Positions 35,739-44,234 of a stretch of 64,000 bases of DNA are shown here, piece after piece (position 1 is the stretch's first letter; each line of letters begins with the position of its first letter). The position numbers and the translations under genes were made by a program. The stretch covers positions 186,001 to 250,000 of the forward strand of contig NZ_BMCP01000002.1 in NCBI RefSeq assembly GCF_014635245.1, read 5' to 3'. The notes below the pieces were generated by a model. That model was not told where the DNA came from and ran no database searches. It saw only the letters and a program-made list of their open reading frames with translations. The stretch is from Agaricicola taiwanensis. Its GTDB lineage: Bacteria; Pseudomonadota; Alphaproteobacteria; Rhizobiales; Methylopilaceae.

Positions 35739-37115
35739 TTATGCGGGCACACGCACCGTCGCCCGCAGGCCTCCCAGAGGGCTCTCGCCCAAGGTGACAT
35801 CGCCGCCGTGCCCGCGGGCGACGTCGCGCGCGATGGCAAGACCGAGGCCTGTTCCGGCATAATCCTGATTGCGCGCATGATCGAGGCGCAGGAAGGGGCG
35901 GAACACCGTCTCACGGTCTTCCGGGGCGATGCCCGGCCCATCATCGTCCACCGTAACCGTCAGATGGCGCGGCCCATGCGTCGCGGTCACGATGATGCGT
36001 CGGCCAAAACGGCTGGCATTGCCGATGAGATTTGCAAGGCAGCGTTTGAAGGCATCCGGCCGTATGGTCGCAAGTTCCGCGCCGAAGAAGGCAGTCTCGA
36101 TGGCGTTGCCATGGCGCTCGGCATCCACCTTCAACTCCTCCAGCAGCGCGGGAACGTCCGTCGGCTGCGCGATCTCGCCGGAGTCGCCGCGAGCGAAGGC
36201 CAGATAGGCCTCAAGCATGCGTGTCATCTCGTCGACGTCGCGGGCAAGTTCCCGCGTTTCCTCGCCTTCGCCCAGAAGGGCGATCTCCAGCTTGAAGCGC
36301 GTCAGTATGGTGCGCAGATCATGGCTGACGCCGGCCAGCATGGCGGTGCGCTGTTCGATCTGCCGCTCGATGCGGTCCCGCATCTCGATAAAGGCGTATG
36401 CCGCCCGTCTAACCTCCCGGGCACCGCGGGGCCGGAAATCGGGAAGCTTGCGCCCCTTGCCGAAGCTCTCCGCGGCATCGGCCAAAGCCTGAATGGGGCG
36501 AATCTGATTGCGCAGGAAGAGGATGGCCACGATCAGCAGAACCAGTGAAGTGCCGACCATCCAGACGAGGAAAATGTGGGAATTGGAGGCATAGGCTTGA
36601 TTGCGCCGCGTCAGGATGCGCAGCACGGCGTCGTCGACGCGCACCCGGATTTCGATCAAGGAGGATCGGCCGACGGTGTCGATCCAGAACGGCTGTTCGA
36701 TGCGGCGGCTCAGTTCGACGGACAGGGCCTCGTCAAGGAGCGAAAAGAACGGCTTCTGCGCCAGCGGCGGGAAAGGCCCCGGCGGCATGACCTCCACGAT
36801 CAGCTCCAGTGACTCGGCGGCGATGCGCCGTAGCGTGTCCTCGTCATCTGGATGAGCGCGGTAGAAATCGACCACGGCTGCGATGTCACGGGACACGGCG
36901 GCGGACAATCTTTGCGTCACGGTCTGCCAGTGGCGTTCCATGAAGACGAAGGCCACCACCGATTGCAGGAGCACCATGGGCACGACGATGATCAGCAGCG
37001 AGCGGGCGTAAAGACCCTTCGGCAGAGCACGGCCGAAGACGCTGAGGGTGCGCCCGGGCGCACGCAGCATGAGCCGTCCGATCCGTGTCACGCGATCAAG
37101 GTCGACGATGCTCAT
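35739..37115 (-). CDS. EnvZ-like sensor histidine kinase
   Basis: A 458-aa membrane kinase. Two helices (about residues 38-58 and 181-201) bracket a periplasmic sensor loop of about 120 residues. A HAMP-type linker follows (LRNQIRPIQALADAAESFGK). The H-box is LAGVSHDLRTILTRFKLEI with His265, and the ATP-binding N box is LANLIGNASRFG; G boxes are VDDDGPGI and GTGLGLAI. It overlaps the response-regulator gene by 4 nt. It is the third gene of marR-response regulator-kinase. In relatives this kinase is not always linked to the bc1 genes and its signal is unknown. Confidence 0.92.
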   Translation of the reverse strand: MSIVDLDRVTRIGRLMLRAPGRTLSVFGRALPKGLYARSLLIIVVPMVLLQSVVAFVFMERHWQTVTQRLSAAVSRDIAAVVDFYRAHPDDEDTLRRIAAESLELIVEVMPPGPFPPLAQKPFFSLLDEALSVELSRRIEQPFWIDTVGRSSLIEIRVRVDDAVLRILTRRNQAYASNSHIFLVWMVGTSLVLLIVAILFLRNQIRPIQALADAAESFGKGRKLPDFRPRGAREVRRAAYAFIEMRDRIERQIEQRTAMLAGVSHDLRTILTRFKLEIALLGEGEETRELARDVDEMTRMLEAYLAFARGDSGEIAQPTDVPALLEELKVDAERHGNAIETAFFGAELATIRPDAFKRCLANLIGNASRFGRRIIVTATHGPRHLTVTVDDDGPGIAPEDRETVFRPFLRLDHARNQDYAGTGLGLAIARDVARGHGGDVTLGESPLGGLRATVRVPA

Positions 37116-37810
37116 AGATCCACGAGCAGGCGATAGCCGACGCCGCGCACGGTCTGAAGGTAGGTGGGATTGGCGGGATCGGTTTCGATCTTGCGGCGCA
37201 GACGGTTGATCTGGACATCGACCGCCCGTTCGCCGGCGGCATCGGAACCGACCAGGACGAGCCGCGGCACCGTATCTCCCTGCTTGGCCGCCAGGATCTT
37301 CAGAAGCTCGCGTTCACGTTCCGTGAGACGGATCAATTCGCTGCCCTGACGCAGGTCGCCGCGGCCGGGATCGAACGTGAAGGGACCAAATCGCACGGCG
37401 TCAGTGGTGCGTGATGGCCCCGAGCGCCGCAAAATGTTGCCGACGCGCAGGAGAAGTTCGCGCGGCTCGAACGGCTTCGGAACATAGTCGTCGACGCCGG
37501 TTTCGAGGCCGGTGACGCGTGCGTCCGGCTCGGCGAGGGCGGTGAGCATCAGGATGGGCAGATGGGACCGGCTCTTGAGATCCCGTGCCAGGTCGAGCCC
37601 GCTTTCGCCCGGCATCATCACGTCGAGCACGATGAGGTCGAAGGCGAGTCCCTCCAATCGGAGGCGGGCTTCGGCGGCCGAGCCGGCACCGGTGACGCGA
37701 TAACCGTTGTCGTTGAGAAAACGCGAGAGAAGCGTGCGAATACGGCTGTCGTCATCCACCACAAGGATGTGTGGCGCATCGTCCGGAAGGTTACGCTTGG
37801 CGAGAGCCAT
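37112..37810 (-). CDS. OmpR-family response regulator (PetR-like)
   Basis: A 232-aa response regulator. The receiver has ILVVDDDSRIR with acidic residues and the phosphoacceptor Asp63 in IVLDVMMPGESG. The C-terminal winged helix (LIRLTERERELLKILAAKQG, VDVQINRLRRKIE) is of OmpR type and ends YLQTVRGVGYRL. It follows the MarR gene by 3 nt. The pairing with a MarR regulator recalls petP-petR of Rhodobacter, where PetR affects bc1 genes; a role here is inferred only. Confidence 0.93.
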   Translation of the reverse strand: MALAKRNLPDDAPHILVVDDDSRIRTLLSRFLNDNGYRVTGAGSAAEARLRLEGLAFDLIVLDVMMPGESGLDLARDLKSRSHLPILMLTALAEPDARVTGLETGVDDYVPKPFEPRELLLRVGNILRRSGPSRTTDAVRFGPFTFDPGRGDLRQGSELIRLTERERELLKILAAKQGDTVPRLVLVGSDAAGERAVDVQINRLRRKIETDPANPTYLQTVRGVGYRLLVDL

Positions 37811-37813
37811 GCG

Positions 37814-38320
37814 TCACACCTCCGCCGGTTCGAGCTGGGCGACCCGGGACATGCGCTGACGCACAGCCTCTCGGTCGTCATTGGCGACCATGCCAAGCAG
37901 GAATGTCTTGATCTGCTCCTGGCTGCCGGCGGGCATGGCGGCGAGGGCGCTTTCGATCTGGCGCGCCTGGAGCTGTGCCAGTTCCATGGCGAGCTTTGAG
38001 CCCTTGTCCGTGACGTAGAGCAGGCGCTGGCGCCGATCCATCGTGCCGAGCCTGCTTTCCACGAAGCCCTGATCCACCACGTCGCGCAGCACGCGGCCGA
38101 GGCTTTGCTTGGTGATCTTGAGGATGTCGAGCAGCTCCGTGACCTTGAGGCCCGGGTGACGGTTGACGAAATGCAGCACGCGATGATGGGCTCGGCCGAA
38201 ACCGTAGCGATCAAGGATGCAATCCGGGCCGCGGATGAAATCGCGATAGCCGAAAAAGAGCAACTCGATGATCTCGTAGGTGGGCTGCGAAATCGGGTCT
38301 TGATCAGAAGGATATGACAA
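37814..38320 (-). CDS. MarR family transcriptional regulator (PetP-like)
   Basis: A 168-aa MarR protein. The winged helix is recognisable (LKVTELLDILKITKQSLGRV, then LRDVVDQGFVESRLG), followed by MDRRQRLLYVTDKGSKLA, the wing. It is the first gene of the three-gene operon and is divergent from ilvE. A GTCA-N7-TGAC repeat at 38342-38356 in the intergenic region is a possible operator but is weak. Confidence 0.92.
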   Translation of the reverse strand: MSYPSDQDPISQPTYEIIELLFFGYRDFIRGPDCILDRYGFGRAHHRVLHFVNRHPGLKVTELLDILKITKQSLGRVLRDVVDQGFVESRLGTMDRRQRLLYVTDKGSKLAMELAQLQARQIESALAAMPAGSQEQIKTFLLGMVANDDREAVRQRMSRVAQLEPAEV

Positions 38321-38562
38321 GGGCGCTTCCAGGGTAATTATGTCAGCTATGTTGACTTATCTCGGCAACTTTGTTATCCGATCGGCCTGTTTCGCGAAAC
38401 GTGTGTGCGTGCAGTCGGTTTTAAAGCTCACAACGCGTTTTTATTTGAAGCACGCCCTCGGGATGTGGAAGATAACGGCTCTCGCCGCGCGAGGCAAAAC
38501 GATAGAGCGGTGGAACGTAAAGCGGCCAGGCGTCCAGCAGCGGCTGCTTCAGGAGGAAAGTC

Positions 38563-39459
38563 ATGGCCGGAGAGCCTTTCGATAAACGCGACGGTGTCAT
38601 CTGGATGGATGGCAAGCTGGTTCCCTGGACCGATGCCGAGGTTCATGTGCTCACCCACGGCCTGCACTATGCCAGCGCCGTGTTCGAGGGTGAGCGCGCC
38701 TACAATGGCACCGTGTTCAAGCTCAACGAGCACAGCCAGCGCCTGATCGACAGCGGGAAGATCCTCGGCTTTGACATTCCCTATTCGCTTGATGAAATCA
38801 ACGCGGCCACCAACCTCGTGCTGGAGAAGCAGGGCTTCCAGAACGCCTATCTGCGTCCGATCGCCTGGCGCGGCAGCGAGATGATGGGCGTCTCTGCGCA
38901 GAACAACACCATCCACCTGGCCATCGCGGCCTGGGAATGGCCGAGCTATTTCGACCCGGCGCAGCGCCTCAAGGGCCTCCGGCTCGACATTGCCGAGTGG
39001 CGGCGCCCCGATCCGAAGACGGCCCCCTCCAAGTCCAAGGCGGCCGGCCTCTACATGATCTGCACGCTCTCCAAGCATGCCGCCGAGAAGAAGGGCTATG
39101 CCGATGCCCTTATGCTCGACTGGCGCGGCCAGGTTGCCGAATGCACCGGCGCCAACGTCTTTTTCGTCAAGGACGGCGTGATCCATACGCCGACGCCGGA
39201 TTGCTTCCTTGATGGCATCACGCGCCGCACGGTCATCGGCCTTGCAAAGGCGCGCGGCATCGAAGTGGTCGAACGGGCGATCCAGCCGGAGGAGCTGGAA
39301 GGCTTCCAGCAGTGCTTCATCACCGGCACGGCTGCCGAGGTCACTCCGGTGGGCGAGATCGGGCCCTATCGCTTCGAAGTCGGCACCATCGTGCAGACGC
39401 TAATGGACGACTACATGACCCTGGTCCAGCGCAAGACGGGCGACGCCGCAGCGGCCTGA
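38563..39459 (+). CDS. ilvE: branched-chain amino acid aminotransferase
   Basis: A 298-aa fold-type IV PLP aminotransferase for Val, Leu and Ile. It has HYASAVFEGERAYNG near the N-terminus, the PLP-lysine region APSKSKAAGLYMI and the C-terminal GQVAECTGANVFFVKDG. AGGAGG lies 7 nt before the ATG. It has an intrinsic terminator and sits divergent from the MarR operon, an order common in Hyphomicrobiales. Confidence 0.95.
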   Translation: MAGEPFDKRDGVIWMDGKLVPWTDAEVHVLTHGLHYASAVFEGERAYNGTVFKLNEHSQRLIDSGKILGFDIPYSLDEINAATNLVLEKQGFQNAYLRPIAWRGSEMMGVSAQNNTIHLAIAAWEWPSYFDPAQRLKGLRLDIAEWRRPDPKTAPSKSKAAGLYMICTLSKHAAEKKGYADALMLDWRGQVAECTGANVFFVKDGVIHTPTPDCFLDGITRRTVIGLAKARGIEVVERAIQPEELEGFQQCFITGTAAEVTPVGEIGPYRFEVGTIVQTLMDDYMTLVQRKTGDAAAA

Positions 39460-39481
39460 CCCTTATGCAAGCGAATGAACG

Positions 39482-39509
39482 AGCGCCGGGCTTCGTCCCG
39501 GCGCTTTTT
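39482..39509 (+). terminator. Rho-independent terminator of ilvE
   Basis: Perfect 9-bp stem (AGCGCCGGG/CCCGGCGCT) with a 6-nt loop, followed by TTTTC TTT, about 20 nt past the stop. Confidence 0.85.
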
Positions 39510-39585
39510 CTTTGCGTCCACCACCGTTGCCAGCTGCGCTCCGAGCCACATACCCTTGTGATCAGACAATCAGCGGGAGCAGGGC

Positions 39586-40491
39586 ATGGTGACGAAGGTG
39601 GAAGCGGTCGAAGGTCGCGAGGACATTCTCCCGGGGTTCCGCTGGCACGATGTCACCGTTGACGGTATCCGCATCCGCACCGCCATCGCGGGCGAGGGGC
39701 GTCCTCTCCTGATGCTCCATGGCCATCCGCAGACCCATCTGACCTGGCACAAGGTCGCGCCGCGGCTGGCGCAGGGCTTCTCGGTGGTGCTGACGGACCT
39801 GCGTGGCTACGGCGATAGCGTCAAGCTGCAGGGCGGGCCGGGGCATCTGAACTATTCCAAGCGGGCCATGGCGGAGGACCAGGTCAAGGTGATGAAGGCG
39901 CTCGGCCACGAGCGATTCCGCCTCGTCGGACATGACCGCGGCGCGCGTGTGGCGCATCGCCTGGTGCTGGATCATCCCGATGCGGTGGAGAAAGTCGCGC
40001 TTCTCGACATCGCTCCCACCCTCACCATGTACGAGCGTACCGACATGGAATTCGCGCGCCGGTACTTCTGGTGGTTCTTTCTGATCCAGCCCTTTCCCCT
40101 GCCGGAGCGGCTGATCGCGGCGGATCCCGATTATTTTCTCGATCGTCACATCACGGGCCAGATCAAGGTCCCCGGCAGCAGCGATCCGCGCGTCATGGAT
40201 GAATATCGCCGCTGCTACGCCGATCCCGCGACGCGCCACGCCATCTGTGAGGATTATCGTGCGGCGGCGACCATCGATCTCGAGCACGATCGTGCGGACC
40301 TCGAAAAACGCATCGATGTGCCTCTGTTGGCCCTGTGGGGCGGACGCGGCACAGTCGGTGCGCTCTATGATGTGCTGGAAACCTGGCGGGAAAAGGCGCT
40401 CGATGTCCGCGGTCATGGGATCGACTGCGGGCACAGTCCGCAGGAGGAGGCGCCGGAGGATCTGATGAAAGCGCTGCTACAGTTCCTCTGA
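39586..40491 (+). CDS. haloacetate-dehalogenase-like alpha/beta hydrolase
   Basis: A 301-aa alpha/beta hydrolase. The oxyanion HG-type stretch is MLHGHPQTHLTWHKV; the nucleophile elbow is GHDRGARVAHRL, with Asp as nucleophile as in fluoroacetate dehalogenase and epoxide hydrolases, and the base is His in DCGHSPQEEAP. The region after it (TDMEFARRYFWWFFL) is the cap. Which haloacid or epoxide, if any, is cleaved cannot be told. It converges on moaE with a 15-bp overlap. Confidence 0.87.
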   Translation: MVTKVEAVEGREDILPGFRWHDVTVDGIRIRTAIAGEGRPLLMLHGHPQTHLTWHKVAPRLAQGFSVVLTDLRGYGDSVKLQGGPGHLNYSKRAMAEDQVKVMKALGHERFRLVGHDRGARVAHRLVLDHPDAVEKVALLDIAPTLTMYERTDMEFARRYFWWFFLIQPFPLPERLIAADPDYFLDRHITGQIKVPGSSDPRVMDEYRRCYADPATRHAICEDYRAAATIDLEHDRADLEKRIDVPLLALWGGRGTVGALYDVLETWREKALDVRGHGIDCGHSPQEEAPEDLMKALLQFL

Positions 40492-40926
40492 CCAGCGCGC
40501 GGCGGCGCCTTCGTCCCGATCTGACGCCGCAACCCAGGCGCCGTCCGCGCCTTCCTCCTTCTTCCAGAAGGGTGCGCGCGTCTTCAGATAGTCCATCATG
40601 AAGCCGGCCGCGGCGAAGGCATCGCCGCGGTGGGCTGAGGCTGTCGCGACAAAGACGATGGTTTCTCCGGGCCGGATGCGGCCGAAGCGATGAACAACCG
40701 TGACATCGACGACACTGAAACGCTCGCGGGCCTCATCGGCGACGCGGGTGATCTCGTCTTCTGCCATGCCTGGATAATGTTCGATATGGAGCGCTGTCAG
40801 GCGCCCACCCTCATCGCGGCAAAGACCGGTGAAGGTGACGACGGCGCCGACATCGGTCCGTCCGGCAGAGAAGCGGGCGGTCTCGGCGCCTACGTCTATG
40901 GGATCCGACTGGACGCGGACATCCAT
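40477..40926 (-). CDS. moaE: molybdopterin synthase catalytic subunit
   Basis: A 149-aa MoaE. It has GAVVTFTGLCRDEGG, ALHIEHYPGMAEDEI, VHRFGRIRPGET and the lysine stretch FWKKEE that joins the substrate site. With MoaD it converts precursor Z (cPMP) to molybdopterin. It is third in pgsA-moaD-moaE, 1 nt from moaD. Confidence 0.95.
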   Translation of the reverse strand: MDVRVQSDPIDVGAETARFSAGRTDVGAVVTFTGLCRDEGGRLTALHIEHYPGMAEDEITRVADEARERFSVVDVTVVHRFGRIRPGETIVFVATASAHRGDAFAAAGFMMDYLKTRAPFWKKEEGADGAWVAASDRDEGAAARWSEEL

Positions 40927-40927
40927 C

Positions 40928-41179
40928 TCATCCCCCCGTCATCGGCGGGAAGAAGGCGACCTCGGTCGCGCCCGCCAGCGGTGCATCGTGCGGTGCGTGG
41001 CGCTTGTCGAGCGCGGTCCTTATCACCTCGGGGCGCTTGAAGGCGTGGGCATATTCATCGCCTCGCTCGCTAAGCCAGCCGATGAGATCGGCAACGGTGA
41101 CCAGATCATCGGGCAGGTCAAGCTCTTCGCCGGGGCGGCCGATGCGCTCGCGCACCCAGGCGAAGTAAACCAGCTTCAC
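40928..41179 (-). CDS. moaD: molybdopterin synthase sulfur carrier subunit
   Basis: An 83-aa ubiquitin-like MoaD ending in the required Gly-Gly (PPMTGG), which is thiocarboxylated. The interior EVIRTALDKRH and EVAFFPP match. It overlaps pgsA by 4 nt. Confidence 0.95.
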   Translation of the reverse strand: MKLVYFAWVRERIGRPGEELDLPDDLVTVADLIGWLSERGDEYAHAFKRPEVIRTALDKRHAPHDAPLAGATEVAFFPPMTGG

Positions 41180-41772
41180 GGCCGACGCTCGAAGACGTGG
41201 GTGAGGCCGACGCGAAAGTAATCATAGCCTGTGTAAAGCGTCAGCACCGCGGAAATCCACAGCAGGATCAGGCCGATAATGGTCACCCCCGGCATGATCG
41301 CATCGCCGGCAGGCCCCGCCAGCAGAAAGCCGACGGCGACCATCTGCGCTGTCGTTTTCCACTTCGCCAGCTTTGTCACGGGCACGCTGACGCGCAGCTC
41401 CGCGAGGAACTCGCGCAGGCCCGACACCAGAATCTCGCGGCTGAGAATCACCAGAGCGGCCCAGAGTGACCAGCCTCCGATGGTGCCGACGTCGGCGAAG
41501 GCGAGAAGGCAGGCAGCCACCAGCAGCTTGTCGGCGATGGGATCCAGCATGCGGCCCAGCGCGGATTGCTGGCCCCAGGCGCGGGCGAGATAACCATCGA
41601 AAAAGTCGGTGATGGCCGCCGCGATATAGAGGCCGAGCGACACCCATCGCAGGGATTCATCCTCCGCGATGACGCAGCCCACCACGACGGGAATGGTGGC
41701 GATGCGCGCGTAGGTCAGGATGTTGGGCAGGCTCCATGCATGGGCCTGACTGGCTTTCAGTGCGTCGCTCAT
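41176..41772 (-). CDS. pgsA: CDP-diacylglycerol-glycerol-3-phosphate 3-phosphatidyltransferase
   Basis: A 198-aa membrane enzyme with about five helices. It has the CDP-alcohol phosphotransferase signature DGYLAR...GRMLDPIADK, in which the spaced Asp residues bind metal. It begins the phosphatidylglycerol branch. ATG 41772 is preferred; an in-frame start 15 nt earlier is possible. In relatives it lies next to uvrC; here about 2.4 kb of other genes separate them. Confidence 0.95.
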   Translation of the reverse strand: MSDALKASQAHAWSLPNILTYARIATIPVVVGCVIAEDESLRWVSLGLYIAAAITDFFDGYLARAWGQQSALGRMLDPIADKLLVAACLLAFADVGTIGGWSLWAALVILSREILVSGLREFLAELRVSVPVTKLAKWKTTAQMVAVGFLLAGPAGDAIMPGVTIIGLILLWISAVLTLYTGYDYFRVGLTHVFERRP

Positions 41773-41821
41773 GGTCGGACGGAACACCAGCGCCGAGTGT
41801 TCGTCAATGTTCTCTCACATC

Positions 41822-42538
41822 TCATCCTGCCCGATAGGCGATCCATGCTCCCCAGAACAGGCTGCTGAAGAACGACAAGGGCCGCTCGAAACCCGCATCT
41901 GCCAGGAGATTGAAGACCGTGCTCTCAGCAGCGGGCGGGTCGGCGCCCTGCAGGATCTTGCCGAGCTTGACCTCCACTTCCGCAGGTGTGGCGCCGGTCA
42001 TGCGCCATCGGTTGCCCCAGGCGGCAAGCAGCAGCGGGTGCTCCCGATAGACAAGCCGATTGCCGGCGAGGATCAGCGGGGCGCCCGGCTTCAGCCGCTT
42101 GGCAATGGATGCCAGCAACGCGACTTTCGCCTCATCGCCTGGCACGTGATGGAGCACCCCAATGAGCGTCGCCGCGTCGAAAGCTGACTGTTCTGGCAGA
42201 TCCTCGACAAGGCCGAGGTGAAGTTCGGTACAATCATCCAGTCCGGCTTGGTTCAAGTGCTGCCGGGTCAGCTCGAGCATGGCGGCGGAGGGGTCCACCG
42301 CCGTGAATCGCCAGTTCGGCTCCAGGCGGTGTGCGTTGGAAATCTCCGGCGCACCCCCGCCAGCGCCGACGATCAGGACCTGGGCCCTGGATCCAGTTCC
42401 GAGCGCTGCGGCGAGAATCGCAGCCGCTAGTTCATGACACGCATCATAGCCGGCCAGCGCGATACGGCTTTGTTCCTGGTATTCGCCGGCGCGGGCGGGA
42501 TCGAATTTGGCGGCGCTGTCACTCAATAGGTTTCTCAC
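41822..42538 (-). CDS. class I SAM-dependent methyltransferase
   Basis: A 238-aa methyltransferase with motif I VLIVGAGGGAPE, then FTAVDPSAAM and LIGVLHHVPGDE. It is a stand-alone enzyme with a GTG start; substrate unknown. It lies between pgsA and the lower-GC methyltransferase/dioxygenase pair and belongs to the same insertion, though its own GC is like the genome's. Confidence 0.85.
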   Translation of the reverse strand: MRNLLSDSAAKFDPARAGEYQEQSRIALAGYDACHELAAAILAAALGTGSRAQVLIVGAGGGAPEISNAHRLEPNWRFTAVDPSAAMLELTRQHLNQAGLDDCTELHLGLVEDLPEQSAFDAATLIGVLHHVPGDEAKVALLASIAKRLKPGAPLILAGNRLVYREHPLLLAAWGNRWRMTGATPAEVEVKLGKILQGADPPAAESTVFNLLADAGFERPLSFFSSLFWGAWIAYRAG

Positions 42539-42705
42539 TCACATTCATCATAGATAGCCTGCCGGTTGATATCTTGCCCGATGCGCAATCCCTCGAAGCT
42601 GCAAAGGATGCAGGATAAACATCGCTCCTCGGTCAAATACCACTTGTTTGTGTTCTACGCGCCCGATTAGTCTGCGGCTAGAGCGACTGGATCACAGATA
42701 TTGTT

Positions 42706-43398
42706 ATGACGCATACTTATCTCAACGCCCTTCTGAAATCTGAAAAGTACGATGCTGCTCGGCAGATCATGCTTAAAGAGCGAGTATTCGTGACCTTCGA
42801 CGCGTTGCGGCGGCACGCAGGGCTAGCCGGCCTGAACGCAGGGCAGTCGCTGCTCGATCTCGGAACTGCTGATGGTGCCTTGGTGAAGGTCGCTCAGTCG
42901 CGCGGGCTGTATGCCGTAGGTCTCGACGTCACGGACGGTATTAATTTCGAGACAGATCGGCTTCCTCACGACGACGATACGTTTGACACGGTCACCGGAG
43001 TATCGCTGATCGAGCATCTCCGTTCGCCAAACGTTATGCTGAATGAGATTATGCGCGTCCTGAAGCCAGGCGGTGCTGCAATTTTTGTTACACCGAATTG
43101 GCGTTTTAGTTACCGCATCTTCTTCAACGATCCGACACATGTGCACCCATACACCGATGCCTCTATGCGCTTCCTGCTCACGGGAGCGGGCTTTGACCGG
43201 GTAACTGTGGTCCCTTGGCTTGTATGCAAGCCGGCTTGGATGTGGACCATTCCCTTGGCTTTCGAATTGGCTCGTGTGATACCGTTTCGCTGGTCGCAGA
43301 ACCCAATGATCCCCGAATTCTTGAAGGGCCAATCCAAATCTATCCTCGCAATGGCGGTGAAGCCCGAAGCTGCGAAAAATTTTGAGGAACCGGCATGA
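42706..43398 (+). CDS. methyltransferase domain protein (type 11), lower GC
   Basis: A 230-aa class I methyltransferase with motif I LLDLGTADGALVKV (residues 49-62), then VGLDVTDGI, TVTGVSLIEHL and the C-terminal PWLVCKPAWMWTIP. Its bases are visibly more A+T-rich than those of its neighbours and its codons use more A/T-ending forms, which suggests transfer. No strong ribosome site precedes the ATG. It overlaps the dioxygenase by 4 nt, so they are coupled. Substrate unknown. Confidence 0.83.
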   Translation: MTHTYLNALLKSEKYDAARQIMLKERVFVTFDALRRHAGLAGLNAGQSLLDLGTADGALVKVAQSRGLYAVGLDVTDGINFETDRLPHDDDTFDTVTGVSLIEHLRSPNVMLNEIMRVLKPGGAAIFVTPNWRFSYRIFFNDPTHVHPYTDASMRFLLTGAGFDRVTVVPWLVCKPAWMWTIPLAFELARVIPFRWSQNPMIPEFLKGQSKSILAMAVKPEAAKNFEEPA

Positions 43399-44231
43399 TT
43401 GAGACTGCAGTAGCATTTAAAGGCCCGGGCGCTCGTTTTGATTCAGAGGCGATCGTTGCTGAGGTGCGGCGAGAAGGATTCGCAGCGGTTTCGGGCGTCT
43501 TTTCAGTTGAACAATGTCGCGACTACTGTGAAATTCTTGAGAAGGCGGTTTCGAAGCAGATGGCTAGCGGCGGTTATTTTGGATCCCGCACAACCCAGGT
43601 GCTCTACAACTACTTCCTGCACGACGAGAAGCTTTTCGATTTGTTTGCTCATCCTCTCATGGATGAGGTGATGGCCGCACTTATCGATAAAGATTATGTT
43701 CTCGTCTCGCCATCGGCACGTAATCCCCACATCCGATCCGACCTGCCGGAAGGAAAGAAGACGTCTGGTGAAGGCTGGCATGTTGATTCTCGCGTTGCAA
43801 ACGTTGCGACAGGAACGCTTTATCAGCCGTCTATGAGCTTCTACTCAGTCGTTGCGCTCGAGCCGTTCCGCGCCGGCAACTCCGCAACGCGCTATGTCCC
43901 GAAGTCACACCTGCGCTATCAACGGCCTCCAAGCCGCGATGCGGAGATGGATCACCTGATATGGGAGGCTGACGCCGGTACCGTGATCTTCTTCGACTCG
44001 GCGCTTTGGCACCGTGCCGGGGCCGCGACTAACGATTCCCGCTGGTCCGTTTTCAACATGTATGGCCCATGGTTTATGAAGCCATATTTCCGTTTCGCTG
44101 AAAATATGACTCGCGAGCAGCTGACAGCGCTTCCACCCAAGGTGCAAAAACTTCTCCACCTAAACAGTACGCCGCCTGCAAATGAAGGGAAACGAACCGG
44201 AACGCTGACCACGGAACCGGTGTTCGACTGA
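43395..44231 (+). CDS. phytanoyl-CoA dioxygenase (PhyH) family protein, lower GC
   Basis: A 278-aa Fe(II)/2-oxoglutarate dioxygenase. The facial triad is present: His129 and Asp131 in GWHVDSR, and His206 in LWHRAG, with Arg216 as a candidate 2-oxoglutarate anchor. Coupled to the upstream methyltransferase by ATGA overlap and of the same lower GC. PhyH enzymes next to methyltransferases often tailor sugars or small molecules; the substrate here is not known. It ends 3 bp from the convergent uvrC. Confidence 0.88.
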   Translation: MIETAVAFKGPGARFDSEAIVAEVRREGFAAVSGVFSVEQCRDYCEILEKAVSKQMASGGYFGSRTTQVLYNYFLHDEKLFDLFAHPLMDEVMAALIDKDYVLVSPSARNPHIRSDLPEGKKTSGEGWHVDSRVANVATGTLYQPSMSFYSVVALEPFRAGNSATRYVPKSHLRYQRPPSRDAEMDHLIWEADAGTVIFFDSALWHRAGAATNDSRWSVFNMYGPWFMKPYFRFAENMTREQLTALPPKVQKLLHLNSTPPANEGKRTGTLTTEPVFD

Positions 44232-44234
44232 GTT

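Noticed and set aside
38342..38356. GTCA-N7-TGAC as a MarR operator
   Set aside because: Only four paired bases in each arm, and inner and outer positions do not match; too weak to call.
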